DNA of 64,000 nt from Parendozoicomonas haliclonae (GCF_900174585.1 NZ_FWPT01000003.1:62001-126000), one strand, 5' to 3'. Shown: positions 26,944-38,137, counted from the stretch's first letter. The notes: generated by a model from the sequence alone, not told the origin. Program-made: numbers and translations.

Positions 26944-27360
26944 TCAACGCCGCTTCAAAAGTGTCCGGATATCTTCCAACTCACGAATGGTCTGTCGAAC
27001 CAACTGTCGGAACTGGCTGCTGTCGTGGTGTTCGTCTTCTCCAGCCAGACGTGCCCGAGCTCCGGGGATAGTGTAGCCCTGATCATAAAGAAGGCTGCGA
27101 ATCTGTCGGATAGCCAGTACATCCTGGCGCATATAGTAACGACGATTGCCCCGGCGCTTAACCGGTTTGATATGAGCAAATTCCTGCTCCCAATAACGCA
27201 GGACATGCTGTTTGACCTGGCAAAGCTCTGCGACTTCACCAATTGTGAAATACCGTTTTCCCGGAATGGCCGGCAAACCGTCTTCGGTCTCCGCTACCGG
27301 AGCCGGGATCTCCTCACTCTTCGACAAGCTGTCCGTGCTGTCTTGCATGCTGTCCCGCAT
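26944..27360 (-). CDS. MerR-family transcriptional regulator (ihfA-adjacent type)
   Basis: 138 aa from the ATG at 27360. The winged-helix DNA-binding region is [49 protein letters not shown], followed by a coiled dimerisation helix. The short C-terminus has no metal-binding cysteines, so it is not a classical metal sensor. It is the conserved partner of ihfA in gammaproteobacteria and its 5' end overlaps the ihfA 3' end by 47 nt. Targets are unknown. Confidence 0.88.
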   Translation of the reverse strand: MRDSMQDSTDSLSKSEEIPAPVAETEDGLPAIPGKRYFTIGEVAELCQVKQHVLRYWEQEFAHIKPVKRRGNRRYYMRQDVLAIRQIRSLLYDQGYTIPGARARLAGEDEHHDSSQFRQLVRQTIRELEDIRTLLKRR

Positions 27361-27643
27361 AGTCCTCAACTCTCGCCCTGAGCTTCTGGCCTGGCTTAAA
27401 CGTCACAACCCGCCGTGGTGTGATAGGAATCTCTTCCCCGGTTTTTGGATTTCGACCAGGACGTTCTCCTTTGTCCCGCAGATCAAAGTTTCCAAAACCG
27501 GACAGTTTTACCTGTTCGTTACTTTCCAGTGCCGCACGGATTTCCTCGAAAAACAGATCGACAAGTTCCCGAGCCTCCCGCTTGTTCAGCCCAAGCTCCT
27601 CATGCAACCGCTCAGCAATTTCCGCTTTGGTCAACGCCCCCAT
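27314..27643 (-). CDS. ihfA: Integration host factor subunit alpha
   Basis: 109 aa from the ATG at 27643, which has GAGGGT 7 nt upstream and aligns with the E. coli start. IHF bends DNA by more than 160 degrees and serves recombination and sigma-54 transcription, relevant to the urt and ure promoters here. Signature: [44 protein letters not shown]. In relatives ihfA lies directly after pheT. Here a 503-aa opposite-strand gene intervenes, so ihfA must have its own promoter. Confidence 0.96.
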   Translation of the reverse strand: MGALTKAEIAERLHEELGLNKREARELVDLFFEEIRAALESNEQVKLSGFGNFDLRDKGERPGRNPKTGEEIPITPRRVVTFKPGQKLRARVEDYAGQHARQHGQLVEE

Positions 27644-27907
27644 GGCCAGCACCCTCGATATTTTATTCTGTGCCGTCGATATTTATATGACTTTATATTT
27701 AGTACGACAATCCGCCTTTAATGTCTAGGATGCGGCGACTGCAGAAAAATATCAACCCTGTCAGTAAGTTGCCAATCGCTTTTCTCGCTGATTGACACTG
27801 ACACAAGACATTACACTACCGACAGATGTGATTGGTGACATCTTGAAAATCACTCATGCCTAACTACCTTACGGAGGCGGTATATATACTTTGGGACTTA
27901 CAATGTT

Positions 27908-29419
27908 ATGCGCTATAACCCTAAAAACCTCATACACATACCGAAACGATTACAGGATCTCTACTTCTCCCCTCTACAATATCTGCACAAATGTTTTCTG
28001 TTATTTCTTGGCATCATTCTGAACTCTGCCAACGCCGGCGAGCGTGAACATCAATACAGTATTCATAATGAAAAAGGCTATCTTCTGGCTTTGTTGGTGG
28101 TTTCTATTTACGACTTTGATTCCCCTTACGACCAAAATACAGCCTTCCGGGTTATTAAAAAGACCTTGCAATTCAACCAGAAAAAACCCGGACTCAGAAG
28201 CCCTGCCACAAAAGGCCCAATAGAAGTCTTTGTCATTGAACGTTATATGCTGGATGACACCCATGAAAGAACACCACAAGGCCCTCCTATCAGCTCCGGC
28301 ATGTTTTTTGTAGGTCAGAACAATCCGGCGCTGGGACAGACAGTTCAACTTCTGCATGAAGAAAAACTGCGGCTAATTGATTTTCTGCGCAACACCAGTA
28401 AATCGTCCTTGCCCGAAAAACGCACCCGCATAGGGTTCTGCCACCGCCCATCCCAGGAAAGCGAGCTGGTGATCTGCGATATCAGCAACCATTTCATGAG
28501 CGCGATCAAAACACTACCGACCCGAGGGCTTAACAGCCCTCAAACCCATACGCTCAAGGATGTCAGACAAATCAACATTGCCAATCTACCCCAACTAAAA
28601 TCCAGTACGTGTACCCTTTATCCAACCATGAACATGAAATCGGAAACAACAATGTCATGTTCACACCCCATTGGTGGAAATCGTAAGTACGAAATCCCTA
28701 ACGCTGTATCCATAGAGTTCACTCCACCGACAGATACTGCTCCTGCAGATAAGGATATTCTGCAAATCAGCTATACCTACACCTTTAAACAAGGCGCGAC
28801 ACGTGGGGAGGCCAATATCTTTCATATGAATCTGCTGGAAGATTCCTATGACAAAACCCTCACGCAGTGCAATATGGACGAACTGGACTTTCTGCTTGGC
28901 ATCTTACAACTGCCATGGCCTGTTCTTCCTGAAGTACGCAGACCCAACATGCAGGCAACCGATTCCATCCCTGAGGACATCACAGATCTGATCAACACCT
29001 TCACCAAAACAGTGCCATTATCGCAGCACATATTACCAGCAAGCACTCACAGACCCGTCCTTCACCCCCAAAACCCTACACCACTCTCCCTCCCTGTGAG
29101 ATCCAGTATTGTGCCAAGGGGAACCCCCATAGTGGCAGCGCCTCTGCCCGCAGTCAGCGTTACCTCGCCCAACACACCTAACTTTGCTCATCCCCACAAG
29201 AGGCTTCCTGTCTCCACATCTGAGCATTACTTGAATCCTCAACAACTGACAACCAATCTGCAGAGACTGAATCTCAACCGCAGTCCGTACCAAAGCCCCA
29301 TGCATTCAACATCGAGCAGCCTGTCAAACTCCAGCAGCTCCCTCTCCCAATCTCAAAAAAGCAGCACCCTCACACTCCCCCCTATCAGCCCAGCAACACC
29401 GACACCCAAACCCTATTGA
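27908..29419 (+). CDS. Unknown exported protein with Ser/Pro-rich tail, inserted between ihfA and pheT
   Basis: 503 aa. A late, atypical signal-like segment (CFLLFLGIILNSANAG, about residues 29-44) follows a basic N-terminus. A folded region spans about 45-350. The last 130 residues are low-complexity Pro/Ser/Thr/Asn ending in serine repeats (SSSLSNSSSSLSQSQKSS). No family recognised. The gene is on the opposite strand to the pheST-ihfA cluster, which it interrupts. No good Shine-Dalgarno is visible for the chosen start. The disordered tail resembles secreted or effector-like proteins, an inference only. Confidence 0.6.
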   Translation: MRYNPKNLIHIPKRLQDLYFSPLQYLHKCFLLFLGIILNSANAGEREHQYSIHNEKGYLLALLVVSIYDFDSPYDQNTAFRVIKKTLQFNQKKPGLRSPATKGPIEVFVIERYMLDDTHERTPQGPPISSGMFFVGQNNPALGQTVQLLHEEKLRLIDFLRNTSKSSLPEKRTRIGFCHRPSQESELVICDISNHFMSAIKTLPTRGLNSPQTHTLKDVRQINIANLPQLKSSTCTLYPTMNMKSETTMSCSHPIGGNRKYEIPNAVSIEFTPPTDTAPADKDILQISYTYTFKQGATRGEANIFHMNLLEDSYDKTLTQCNMDELDFLLGILQLPWPVLPEVRRPNMQATDSIPEDITDLINTFTKTVPLSQHILPASTHRPVLHPQNPTPLSLPVRSSIVPRGTPIVAAPLPAVSVTSPNTPNFAHPHKRLPVSTSEHYLNPQQLTTNLQRLNLNRSPYQSPMHSTSSSLSNSSSSLSQSQKSSTLTLPPISPATPTPKPY

Positions 29420-29435
29420 TATTTCATTCACCCCA

Positions 29436-29467
29436 TAAAAAACAACCCCCGCATTTGCGGGGGTTGT
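29436..29467 (-). terminator. Terminator of the pheST transcript
   Basis: A 12-bp perfect stem ACAACCCCCGCA / TGCGGGGGTTGT with a 2-nt loop is followed by TTTTTT on the minus strand. It sits between the pheT stop and the convergent 503-aa gene and may serve both. Confidence 0.9.
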
Positions 29468-29499
29468 GATCGGGTATAACTCTATTATCCGACGTGCAT

Positions 29500-31893
29500 T
29501 TACTGACGCAGCGCAGCACCCAGTTTGTCTGCCAGCGCGCTGGTAATTGCTGCGAAGGAGGCATTGATCTCTTCGTCAGTCAGAGTGCGTTCAGCATGAC
29601 GCCAGGTCACGCCCAGAGCCAGACTCTTCTTGCCTTCTTCAACACCCTTACCGCTGTATACGTCAAACAAACGGATTGAGCGCAACCACTCACCAGCCTG
29701 TTCACGGATAACAGCTTCGACATCGGCCTCCGGTGTTGCCTGATCCAGCACCAGCGCCATATCACGGCGTACTTCAGGGTATTTGGACAGCTCACGGAAG
29801 CTGGTAACGGAACCATCTACCAGCACATCCGCAGAGATCTCGAACAGGTAAACCGGTACGTTGATATCGCAAGCCTTGGCAACCTTCGGATGCAGAGCAC
29901 CGATCACACCCACAACCTCACCATTGCGCAGAATTTCTGCACACTGACCAGGATGCAGCGCAGGACGCTGGGCTGCGCGGAAGCTGTATTCAGCCGCATT
30001 ACCTACACGGGCAAACAGCGCTTCCACATCACCTTTCAGGTCGAAGAAATCAACGGAGGAACCGGCACCGTGCCAGCTTTCCGGATCACGGCTGCCACAG
30101 ATCGCACCGCCCATCCACAGATCCTGAGTCAGACTGCTCTCAGTACCACGGGCATTACGGATAAAGATCTGACCGGATTCAAAGATTCGGATACGGTTCT
30201 GCTGACGGTTCAGGTTATGACGCAGAGTGGAGACCATGCCCGGCATCAGGCTGGTGCGCATCACTGACATTTCGCTGGAGATCGGGTTCGCCAGCGGCTC
30301 AGCTTCACGCTCTGGGTCAAACAGAGTGTGCAGCTTAGGATCGATAAAGCTGAAGTTAATCGCTTCACGGTAGCCACGGGCCACCAGCACACGACGCAGT
30401 TCAGACAGATCGATCTTGGCTTCGTCGATAATCTGCAGACGCAGCTCTGCCAGCGGCATGGTGTTTGGCAGGTTGTTGTAGCCGTAGATACGACCAACCT
30501 CTTCTACCAGATCTTCTTCGATGCTGATATCAAAGCGCCAGCTTGGTACCGCAACAGACCACTGATCTTCAGAAGTAGCAGTCAGTTCCATACCCAGACA
30601 GGTCAGCAGTGGAGCAATCTGGTCGGCAGGCAGATCCACACCCAGCAGGCTGGCAACCTTGCTGCGGTTCAGGATAACGGTCTTGGCCTTTGGCAGATTC
30701 TCTTCAACCGCCACTTCCACAACCGGACCAGCTTCACCACCACAGATTTCCAGAATCAGGCCGGTGGCACGCTCAATCGCCTTGGTCTGCATCTGGTAAT
30801 CCACACCACGCTCAAAGCGGTGGGAGGCATCGGTATGCAGACCGTAAGCACGGGCCTTACCGGCGATAGCAATCTTGTCGAAGAACGCACACTCCAGGAA
30901 GATGCTGGTTGCATCCGCGTTCACACCGGAATGCTCACCGCCCATCACACCGGCGATACCAAGAACCTTCTTCTCGTCAGCAATGACCAGAGTATTGCTG
31001 TTCAGGGTCTGCTCGGTGCCATCCAGCATCAGCAGCTTTTCGCCCTGTTCTGCCAGACGTACATTGATGCAGCCTTCCAGACGATCCAGATCATAACCGT
31101 GCATCGGGGTGCCCAGCTCGATCATCACATAGTTGGTGACGTCAACAACCGGATCAATGGAACGGATACCGGAACGACGCAGACGCTCAACCATCCACAC
31201 CGGAGTTTCGGCCTTCACGTTCACATTGCGCAGCACACGACCCACAAAACGCGGGCACTGCTCTGGCGCTTCCAGATTTACCTCGAAGGTGTCGTCAATG
31301 GTCGCGATCACATCTTCGATGGCAGGAACAGTCACGTCAGCCAGGAAGTTAGCGGACACTTCACGGGCCAGACCGGCGATGCTCAGGCAGTCACCACGGT
31401 TCGGGGTCAGATCAACATCAATAATGGTGTCGTTCAGATTAAGGTAGGTGCGGATATCTTCACCCACAGGTGCGTCAACCGGCAATTCCAGCAGACCATC
31501 TGCACGCTCTTCCGCCAGACCGATCTCATCAGCACCACACAGCATGCCCAGAGACTCAACACCACGCAGTTTGGCTTTCTTGATCTTGAAGTTGCCCGGC
31601 AACACTGCGCCAACCATGGCAAAAGGAATCTTGATGCCAACACGGGCATTCGGTGCACCACAGACCACCTGGAACTCTTCGGTGCCGTGAGACACCTTGG
31701 TCACCCGCAGCTTGTCTGCATCCGGGTGCTGTTCGCAGGCCACGATTTCACCGACCACAACGCCGGAAAACGCTGGTGCAACCAGCGTGTATTCGTCCAC
31801 TTCCAGGCCAGCCATGGTGATCTTGCTGACCAGCTCTTCGGTTGTTGCGTCCGGGTTTACCCAGGTGCGCAGCCACTGTTCGCTGAATTTCAT
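29500..31893 (-). CDS. pheT: Phenylalanine-tRNA ligase beta subunit
   Basis: 797 aa, full length. It starts MKFSEQWLRTWVNP. An EMAP/OB-like tRNA-binding domain (VVVGEIVACEQHPDADKLRVTKV, about 45-67), the B3/B4 editing region, B5, and the C-terminal FDX-ACB domain (SKYPEVRRDMALVLD) are all visible. It forms the (alpha-beta)2 enzyme with PheS. It is separated from pheS by an unusually long 191-nt spacer containing a structured repeat. It ends at a strong terminator instead of continuing into ihfA. Confidence 0.97.
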   Translation of the reverse strand: MKFSEQWLRTWVNPDATTEELVSKITMAGLEVDEYTLVAPAFSGVVVGEIVACEQHPDADKLRVTKVSHGTEEFQVVCGAPNARVGIKIPFAMVGAVLPGNFKIKKAKLRGVESLGMLCGADEIGLAEERADGLLELPVDAPVGEDIRTYLNLNDTIIDVDLTPNRGDCLSIAGLAREVSANFLADVTVPAIEDVIATIDDTFEVNLEAPEQCPRFVGRVLRNVNVKAETPVWMVERLRRSGIRSIDPVVDVTNYVMIELGTPMHGYDLDRLEGCINVRLAEQGEKLLMLDGTEQTLNSNTLVIADEKKVLGIAGVMGGEHSGVNADATSIFLECAFFDKIAIAGKARAYGLHTDASHRFERGVDYQMQTKAIERATGLILEICGGEAGPVVEVAVEENLPKAKTVILNRSKVASLLGVDLPADQIAPLLTCLGMELTATSEDQWSVAVPSWRFDISIEEDLVEEVGRIYGYNNLPNTMPLAELRLQIIDEAKIDLSELRRVLVARGYREAINFSFIDPKLHTLFDPEREAEPLANPISSEMSVMRTSLMPGMVSTLRHNLNRQQNRIRIFESGQIFIRNARGTESSLTQDLWMGGAICGSRDPESWHGAGSSVDFFDLKGDVEALFARVGNAAEYSFRAAQRPALHPGQCAEILRNGEVVGVIGALHPKVAKACDINVPVYLFEISADVLVDGSVTSFRELSKYPEVRRDMALVLDQATPEADVEAVIREQAGEWLRSIRLFDVYSGKGVEEGKKSLALGVTWRHAERTLTDEEINASFAAITSALADKLGAALRQ

Positions 31894-31962
31894 TCTCTAT
31901 TTACCCTTACATCCCCCAGACGGGAGATAGAAAATTCTTTCGGATCGCATTTGCAAACCGCA

Positions 31963-32062
31963 GCCGATGGCGTGTTATTTCCACCCGCGCCAATGGACAG
32001 TCCCTGTCCGGCGGCGCTAGTCGGCCATCCATGGCCTTTGGTTCCAACAACACACCATCGGC
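31963..32062. repeat. 100-bp inverted-repeat element between pheS and pheT
   Basis: Terminal 14-bp arms GCCGATGGCGTGTT / AACACACCATCGGC pair with one mismatch. Inside are two further hairpins: GGACAG-TCC-CTGTCC (31995-32009) and GGCCAT-CC-ATGGCC (32023-32036). The transcript would fold as a three-way junction. It looks like a small dispersed intergenic repeat (REP or MITE type). It has no coding capacity and must be transcribed within the pheS-pheT mRNA. Confidence 0.65.
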
Positions 32063-32084
32063 TACTGCAATCCCTGCCCAACAA

Positions 32085-33657
<1,573 letters not shown>

Positions 33658-34842
33658 ATGAGAAAAGTAACTGTTTACTCCCTTCTTTTATTGCTTGGAC
33701 TCATTCTTTCCCAATGGTTGCCCCTGAATTTTGGCGACTCTTACACATCACTTAACCCCGTTATTGTTTACCTGACCATGGCCGCACTCTCCTACATCAT
33801 GATTGAAGTAGGTTACGAGTTTGATATTGATAAAAACCGACTTGGCCAATACAAGTGGGACTATGTTGTCGCCATGACCGCAGCCACCTTCCCCTGGCTG
33901 TTCGTGGTTTTGTACTTCGTTTTTGTTCTGGCTCCCGCAGAGAGCTGGGGATCTTTCGACACCTGGAAAGAGATGTTGCTGCTGGGCCGTTTCGCCGCAC
34001 CAACCTCTGCCGGCGTTCTGTTCACCATGCTGGCCGCAGCCGGACTGGGCGCCACCTGGCTGTTTAAGAAGGCCCGGGTTCTGGCCATCTTTGATGATCT
34101 GGACACCGTACTGCTGATGATTCCGCTCAGTATTATGATGGCCGGCCTGACCTGGCAAATGATGGTCATGATCGCCCTGATCATCGTTATGCTGACGGTG
34201 GGTTATCAAAAGATGCGCGCTCTGGCGATTCCCAGCAGCTGGAAGTGGATGCTTTTCTATGCCTTTATTATCGCAACAGCCAGCAAGAGCATTCTGCTGA
34301 TCAGCACGGCTATCGATCCAAGCACACCAATTCATATTGAAGTGCTGCTGCCTGCATTCCTGCTGGGCTGCATGATCAAGACCTCAGCCCATGGCCACAG
34401 CGCTGATCAGGCTAAAGCCAATACTGTGATCTCTGCAGTGTTTATGATTCTGGTTGGCCTGAATATGCCACTGATGAACTTTGATCTGGTCAGTTCCGGT
34501 GATGCCTCCCAGGATTGGAACATGATTCTGACCCACGTGTTCTTTGTGACCGTGATTTCCAATATCGGCAAAATGTTCCCACTACTCTGCTACCGCAAAG
34601 AGGCTTCCGTGCGTGAACGTCTGGCACTGAGTATTGGCATGTTCCCGCGCGGTGAAGTCGGTGCTGGCGTGCTGATTATCAGCCTGGGATATGGTGTTGG
34701 CGGTGTTGCTTTGACTATTGCCATGCTGTCCCTGACTCTGAACCTGTTGCTGACCGGCGTATTTATTATGGCGGTGAAACGCCTGCTGAATACTCAGGAC
34801 CAGGAAGTAGTAGAACTATCACGGAATCCGGAGCCCGCCTAA
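33658..34842 (+). CDS. Cation:proton antiporter family membrane protein (CPA2/NhaP-like)
   Basis: 394 aa with about 11-12 hydrophobic helices and no soluble domain. Typical features: LSYIMIEVGYEFDIDKNRLGQY (antiporter helix with acidic residues, like the E-L-G-L-E-F/D of Kef/NapA types), FAAPTSAGVLFTMLAAAGL, FDDLDTVLLMIPLSIM (paired Asp) and SIGMFPRGEVGAGVLIISLGYG. It probably exchanges Na+ or K+ for H+. The gene is monocistronic and ends at a hairpin terminator. It is the first gene of the block separating pheS from rplT. Confidence 0.8.
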   Translation: MRKVTVYSLLLLLGLILSQWLPLNFGDSYTSLNPVIVYLTMAALSYIMIEVGYEFDIDKNRLGQYKWDYVVAMTAATFPWLFVVLYFVFVLAPAESWGSFDTWKEMLLLGRFAAPTSAGVLFTMLAAAGLGATWLFKKARVLAIFDDLDTVLLMIPLSIMMAGLTWQMMVMIALIIVMLTVGYQKMRALAIPSSWKWMLFYAFIIATASKSILLISTAIDPSTPIHIEVLLPAFLLGCMIKTSAHGHSADQAKANTVISAVFMILVGLNMPLMNFDLVSSGDASQDWNMILTHVFFVTVISNIGKMFPLLCYRKEASVRERLALSIGMFPRGEVGAGVLIISLGYGVGGVALTIAMLSLTLNLLLTGVFIMAVKRLLNTQDQEVVELSRNPEPA

Positions 34843-34869
34843 GCCCAACAACGCCACAATGACAATACG

Positions 34870-34904
34870 ACAAACCGGCAGGTGCTTAGCCTTTGCCGGT
34901 TTGT
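34870..34904 (+). terminator. Hairpin terminator after the antiporter gene
   Basis: An 11-bp perfect stem ACAAACCGGCA / TGCCGGTTTGT with a 13-nt loop lies 27 nt after the stop. The T-run is weak on the plus strand. It may serve both converging genes. Confidence 0.6.
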
Positions 34905-34928
34905 GTTAGAAAAACAGAAACAATCGAA

Positions 34929-37154
34929 TTAGCTGAGAGTGCAGCTGCGCATGCGTGCACGCCATCCAGTAAACCAGCCGGTTGTTCGGTATTCATCCTT
35001 CCCGGCAAGAATACGATCCCGCAAGACCGCAAGCTTTTTAGCGCGCTTGTGCTGGGCCTCTTTGGAAAGGCGTTTCAACTCAGCCAACTCGCGAATCTGG
35101 ATATTGTTGGCGCATCGCCCCATGGCGCGCACGGTCTCTGTCACTGCCGGTTTATCACGGGCTTCACAAAATACATACTGAAAGTCCTGCCCCATCAGTG
35201 CCGGCCTGAGCAGAAGCCGCTCCTCGTTTAAATGACTCTGAGAATCCGACAGGGAACTTGATCCCAGCACCACGCCCAAAGGCCGCTCAGTCCGCCGCAC
35301 ATCAGGTAACTCCGAAACCAGAGCCGCAGAGGCTCTTAACAACTCCATGGAGGAGGTTAAATCATCCAGCATGCCTTTTGCATATCCGCAATGAAACTCC
35401 CTTGGCAACTTCATATTACCAACACCTTCAACCACATCTCGGTACTCATCCGTCTTGCTGTAGAGATCTAAAGATCGGTCAAAGGTATCCAGCAGTTTTT
35501 TTACCTGAGGCAGCAATCGTTTCGCACCCGGCGTATCAACCCTGATCAGCCGTCCATATTCAAGCGCAAGCTGCTGAGCCCTCTCAAGATAAAGGTAATA
35601 CTCACTGGCTCGGGTAAACAAAACAGCTTTTGTGCTGAAGCGCCTGCCCTGTGCCAGCATGCCTTTAATTCTCGAGGATATAGAATGAAACAACGCAAAC
35701 CGATCCGTGTCCGACAGAAAGTCAGTTGCATAGTCGCAACTCACTTGCGCCGCTGTTAAATCAACACCTGATAAAGCTATTTTGTTGATGGATTTGCTGG
35801 GCGCTATCGACATCTCTCCCGACAAAGGCACAATCTTTTGCTTCAGCAGGTAACCGCTGTTGACCACCAGACCAGACTGGCGGCCAATCGCATCCAGAGC
35901 ATCGGTAGTGGTTCCGTGCAGAAAGGTAAGATCATTCGACCGACGCTCGAGACCGATCAGCAGTATATCCTGCACCAGATCAAACAGCTGAAGCACCAAA
36001 GAATCTTTCTGGGTGCAGTCTGCCAGACGCCCCAACTCTGGCTCAATAACAGCCCCCAACCCTTCATACAAAGAACGCAACGTCAACTTGTCGCTCACTT
36101 TGGCCCGTTTCTCGACAAACTCGGCCAACGCCTCTGTGAATACCAGAAGCGGTTCCTTCCACATACAACCAGGCTTTGATTCGGTGCGCCTGCTTTCTGC
36201 CTCACTTCCAAGCTTCTGCAGCAGCATGGTCAATGCTAATACCACACGCTGAACAGCCGGATCGGTCACAGGATCAGGACGCGCCTGACAGCAGACCTTC
36301 AAGTAGCGCAGATAAGAGAGCAAAGGATTACTATTTTTCTTCAGCCATTCCAGACCGACCGAATGAGGAATATGAGCCTGCCCCACCAATGACTGAAACA
36401 GCTCACGCCCCTGAGCAAGCAATGTCAGCTGTTCATTCAACTGACGAATCGCCTCCTCCATGCCGGCTGATTGTGAACGTCCAGACACTCCACACCTTAC
36501 CCTCTCTGAGAAAGACAACAGCGCAAAGAACGACTCTGGTTCCAGCCCGCAACGCACCGACATATCATGCAGCAGATTCATCGCCTGCTCTGTGTGCAGA
36601 TCACCCGTCGCCAGATTCTCCAACAGGTTCCAGGCACCAAGCTCATAAGCTAAGACGGGATTGGGCAAACTTCCCTCTTCCGCTAAAGATAACAGCCGCT
36701 CGTATTCCTCCTTCACGGCCGCTGAGATCATCAACCCCTTAGCTGCCTCATTTTTTCGTGATAAAACCAGTTTCTGTGCAGCCGCCATACAAAGCTGACA
36801 ACACACAAACTGCTGCCAACTACTGAGCTGATCGAAAGAAGAGAATTCCGCTTGATGTAAGGCAAGCTGATCAGTGATCTGATCAAACTCTGAACCCAAT
36901 ATCCGCCTCAACTCCAGCTCCAGTTCAATCTCTGGTTTTGGGCTGGCAACAGTCTCAACCAAACGGGAACCGAGGATGGCCTGACCAGCATTTTGAAGAG
37001 ATTGCGCTGACCGTTGGGCCTTTAGAAATGATGGTAGTGAAGAGGAGAGATGGCATTTCCGCGCACGGGAATAACGACTTCCCTGCGCTCTGCTTTTAAC
37101 CGGAACCCGCTGCTGCCTGCGTTCAACGACACCTTTCCTTGTCACCTTTCCCAT
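34929..37154 (-). CDS. Large unknown protein with a short ART-like HGT...PLSGEM motif
   Basis: 741 aa. The ATG at 37154 has AAGGAG 6 nt upstream. The first 60 residues are basic and disordered (MGKVTRKGVVERRQQRVPV). The rest is mostly helical and Leu-rich, with no signal peptide or membrane helices. Around residues 410-450, LTFLHGTTTDALDAI, then GLVVNSGYLLKQ and IVPLSGEMS resembles the opening strand and loop of ADP-ribosyltransferase-like effector proteins as I remember them. The catalytic glutamate cannot be assigned. It is possibly a secreted effector. It lies first in a minus-strand trio with the CDKN3-like phosphatase and a membrane protein. Confidence 0.6.
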   Translation of the reverse strand: MGKVTRKGVVERRQQRVPVKSRAQGSRYSRARKCHLSSSLPSFLKAQRSAQSLQNAGQAILGSRLVETVASPKPEIELELELRRILGSEFDQITDQLALHQAEFSSFDQLSSWQQFVCCQLCMAAAQKLVLSRKNEAAKGLMISAAVKEEYERLLSLAEEGSLPNPVLAYELGAWNLLENLATGDLHTEQAMNLLHDMSVRCGLEPESFFALLSFSERVRCGVSGRSQSAGMEEAIRQLNEQLTLLAQGRELFQSLVGQAHIPHSVGLEWLKKNSNPLLSYLRYLKVCCQARPDPVTDPAVQRVVLALTMLLQKLGSEAESRRTESKPGCMWKEPLLVFTEALAEFVEKRAKVSDKLTLRSLYEGLGAVIEPELGRLADCTQKDSLVLQLFDLVQDILLIGLERRSNDLTFLHGTTTDALDAIGRQSGLVVNSGYLLKQKIVPLSGEMSIAPSKSINKIALSGVDLTAAQVSCDYATDFLSDTDRFALFHSISSRIKGMLAQGRRFSTKAVLFTRASEYYLYLERAQQLALEYGRLIRVDTPGAKRLLPQVKKLLDTFDRSLDLYSKTDEYRDVVEGVGNMKLPREFHCGYAKGMLDDLTSSMELLRASAALVSELPDVRRTERPLGVVLGSSSLSDSQSHLNEERLLLRPALMGQDFQYVFCEARDKPAVTETVRAMGRCANNIQIRELAELKRLSKEAQHKRAKKLAVLRDRILAGKDEYRTTGWFTGWRARMRSCTLS

Positions 37155-37277
37155 AATCAACTCCTTGATAACCAGCTTATTGAAAACCTGCCCCGATATG
37201 GACAGCGATCAATCAATAGAGATGATTGGGAATAACGGTATCGTTAGACTTGAAGCGAAAGCCCGGGCGGGCAGACG

Positions 37278-38066
37278 TCAACTTTGCGGTACAGCTTCAG
37301 AGAACTTGTGGAGATAATCCCGTTGCACCGCTTTCTTGGGGCAATCCTCCCCCTTAAGACGCGTAAACTGCTCGACTATATGCCCGGCACTGAAACCGAA
37401 GGACTTCATCAGACACCCGGCCAGTGTTGCCGAGCGCCCTTCACCATTACGGCAATGAACCAGCACGACAGAGCCGCTCTTCAGACGCTCAGTCACACCT
37501 TGTACTAACGAGCGCAGCTCATCAGCCTGATCCGGCGCAGGAACACTGTCACTATCCTCACGAATAACAAACCGCCAGAGCATAAACCCATGCTCGATAA
37601 CTTTGGCAAAGTAACCTTTGATATGCAGTTCCGTCTCCAGCTCTGTATCCGGTAACGCGCAGACAATATCGGTAACACCCTGCTCCCGGAGGCATCCAAG
37701 ATCAGCGTTCAAATCACGGCTGTTTAACAGGTAACGCTTGGCGCTGATATCAAACCGGCCGGGACATTCACCAAACGCCAGGGCCCGCCCATCCCCGACA
37801 CCCTCGACCCAACAGGGGCGGTAAGGCTCTTCGATATGACTGCGCACGGTGAATCCAAAGCCACGGTAACGCAGGGTCTGCTCCCAACGAAAAGCCATAC
37901 CGGCTCCCTTCGGCATTTTGAACAGTTTTTTCTGCTCTGGGGTCAAAGCCCGGACAGTGTAACGCCCGCTCCGGCCTTCTTGAGTAGCCTCAGGCAAAGC
38001 ACACTCTTGACCACCCGGCTCTCTCTTGGGATCAGCTGTTTGTGTAATTTTTGCCTGCATGAACAT
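37278..38066 (-). CDS. Dual-specificity protein phosphatase, CDKN3 (KAP)-like
   Basis: 262 aa, no signal peptide. The CX5R loop VVLVHCRNGEGRSA places the nucleophile at C205 and the arginine at R211, with S212 after it. The upstream WRFVIREDSDSVP (about 164-176) would hold the general-acid Asp. LREQGVTDIVCALPDTELE and the terminal AVQRDYLHKF give the layout of CDKN3/KAP phosphatases, a mainly eukaryotic group with scattered bacterial members. The first 110 residues are specific to this protein. It is probably an active Ser/Thr/Tyr phosphatase, and a host-directed role is an inference. Confidence 0.75.
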   Translation of the reverse strand: MFMQAKITQTADPKREPGGQECALPEATQEGRSGRYTVRALTPEQKKLFKMPKGAGMAFRWEQTLRYRGFGFTVRSHIEEPYRPCWVEGVGDGRALAFGECPGRFDISAKRYLLNSRDLNADLGCLREQGVTDIVCALPDTELETELHIKGYFAKVIEHGFMLWRFVIREDSDSVPAPDQADELRSLVQGVTERLKSGSVVLVHCRNGEGRSATLAGCLMKSFGFSAGHIVEQFTRLKGEDCPKKAVQRDYLHKFSEAVPQS

Positions 38067-38137
38067 GAAGAAGCCCTGTTTCCGTTACGCTCAGGCTATA
38101 GGACAGCACCTTATCAACGAGGGTTATAACAAAGCGG

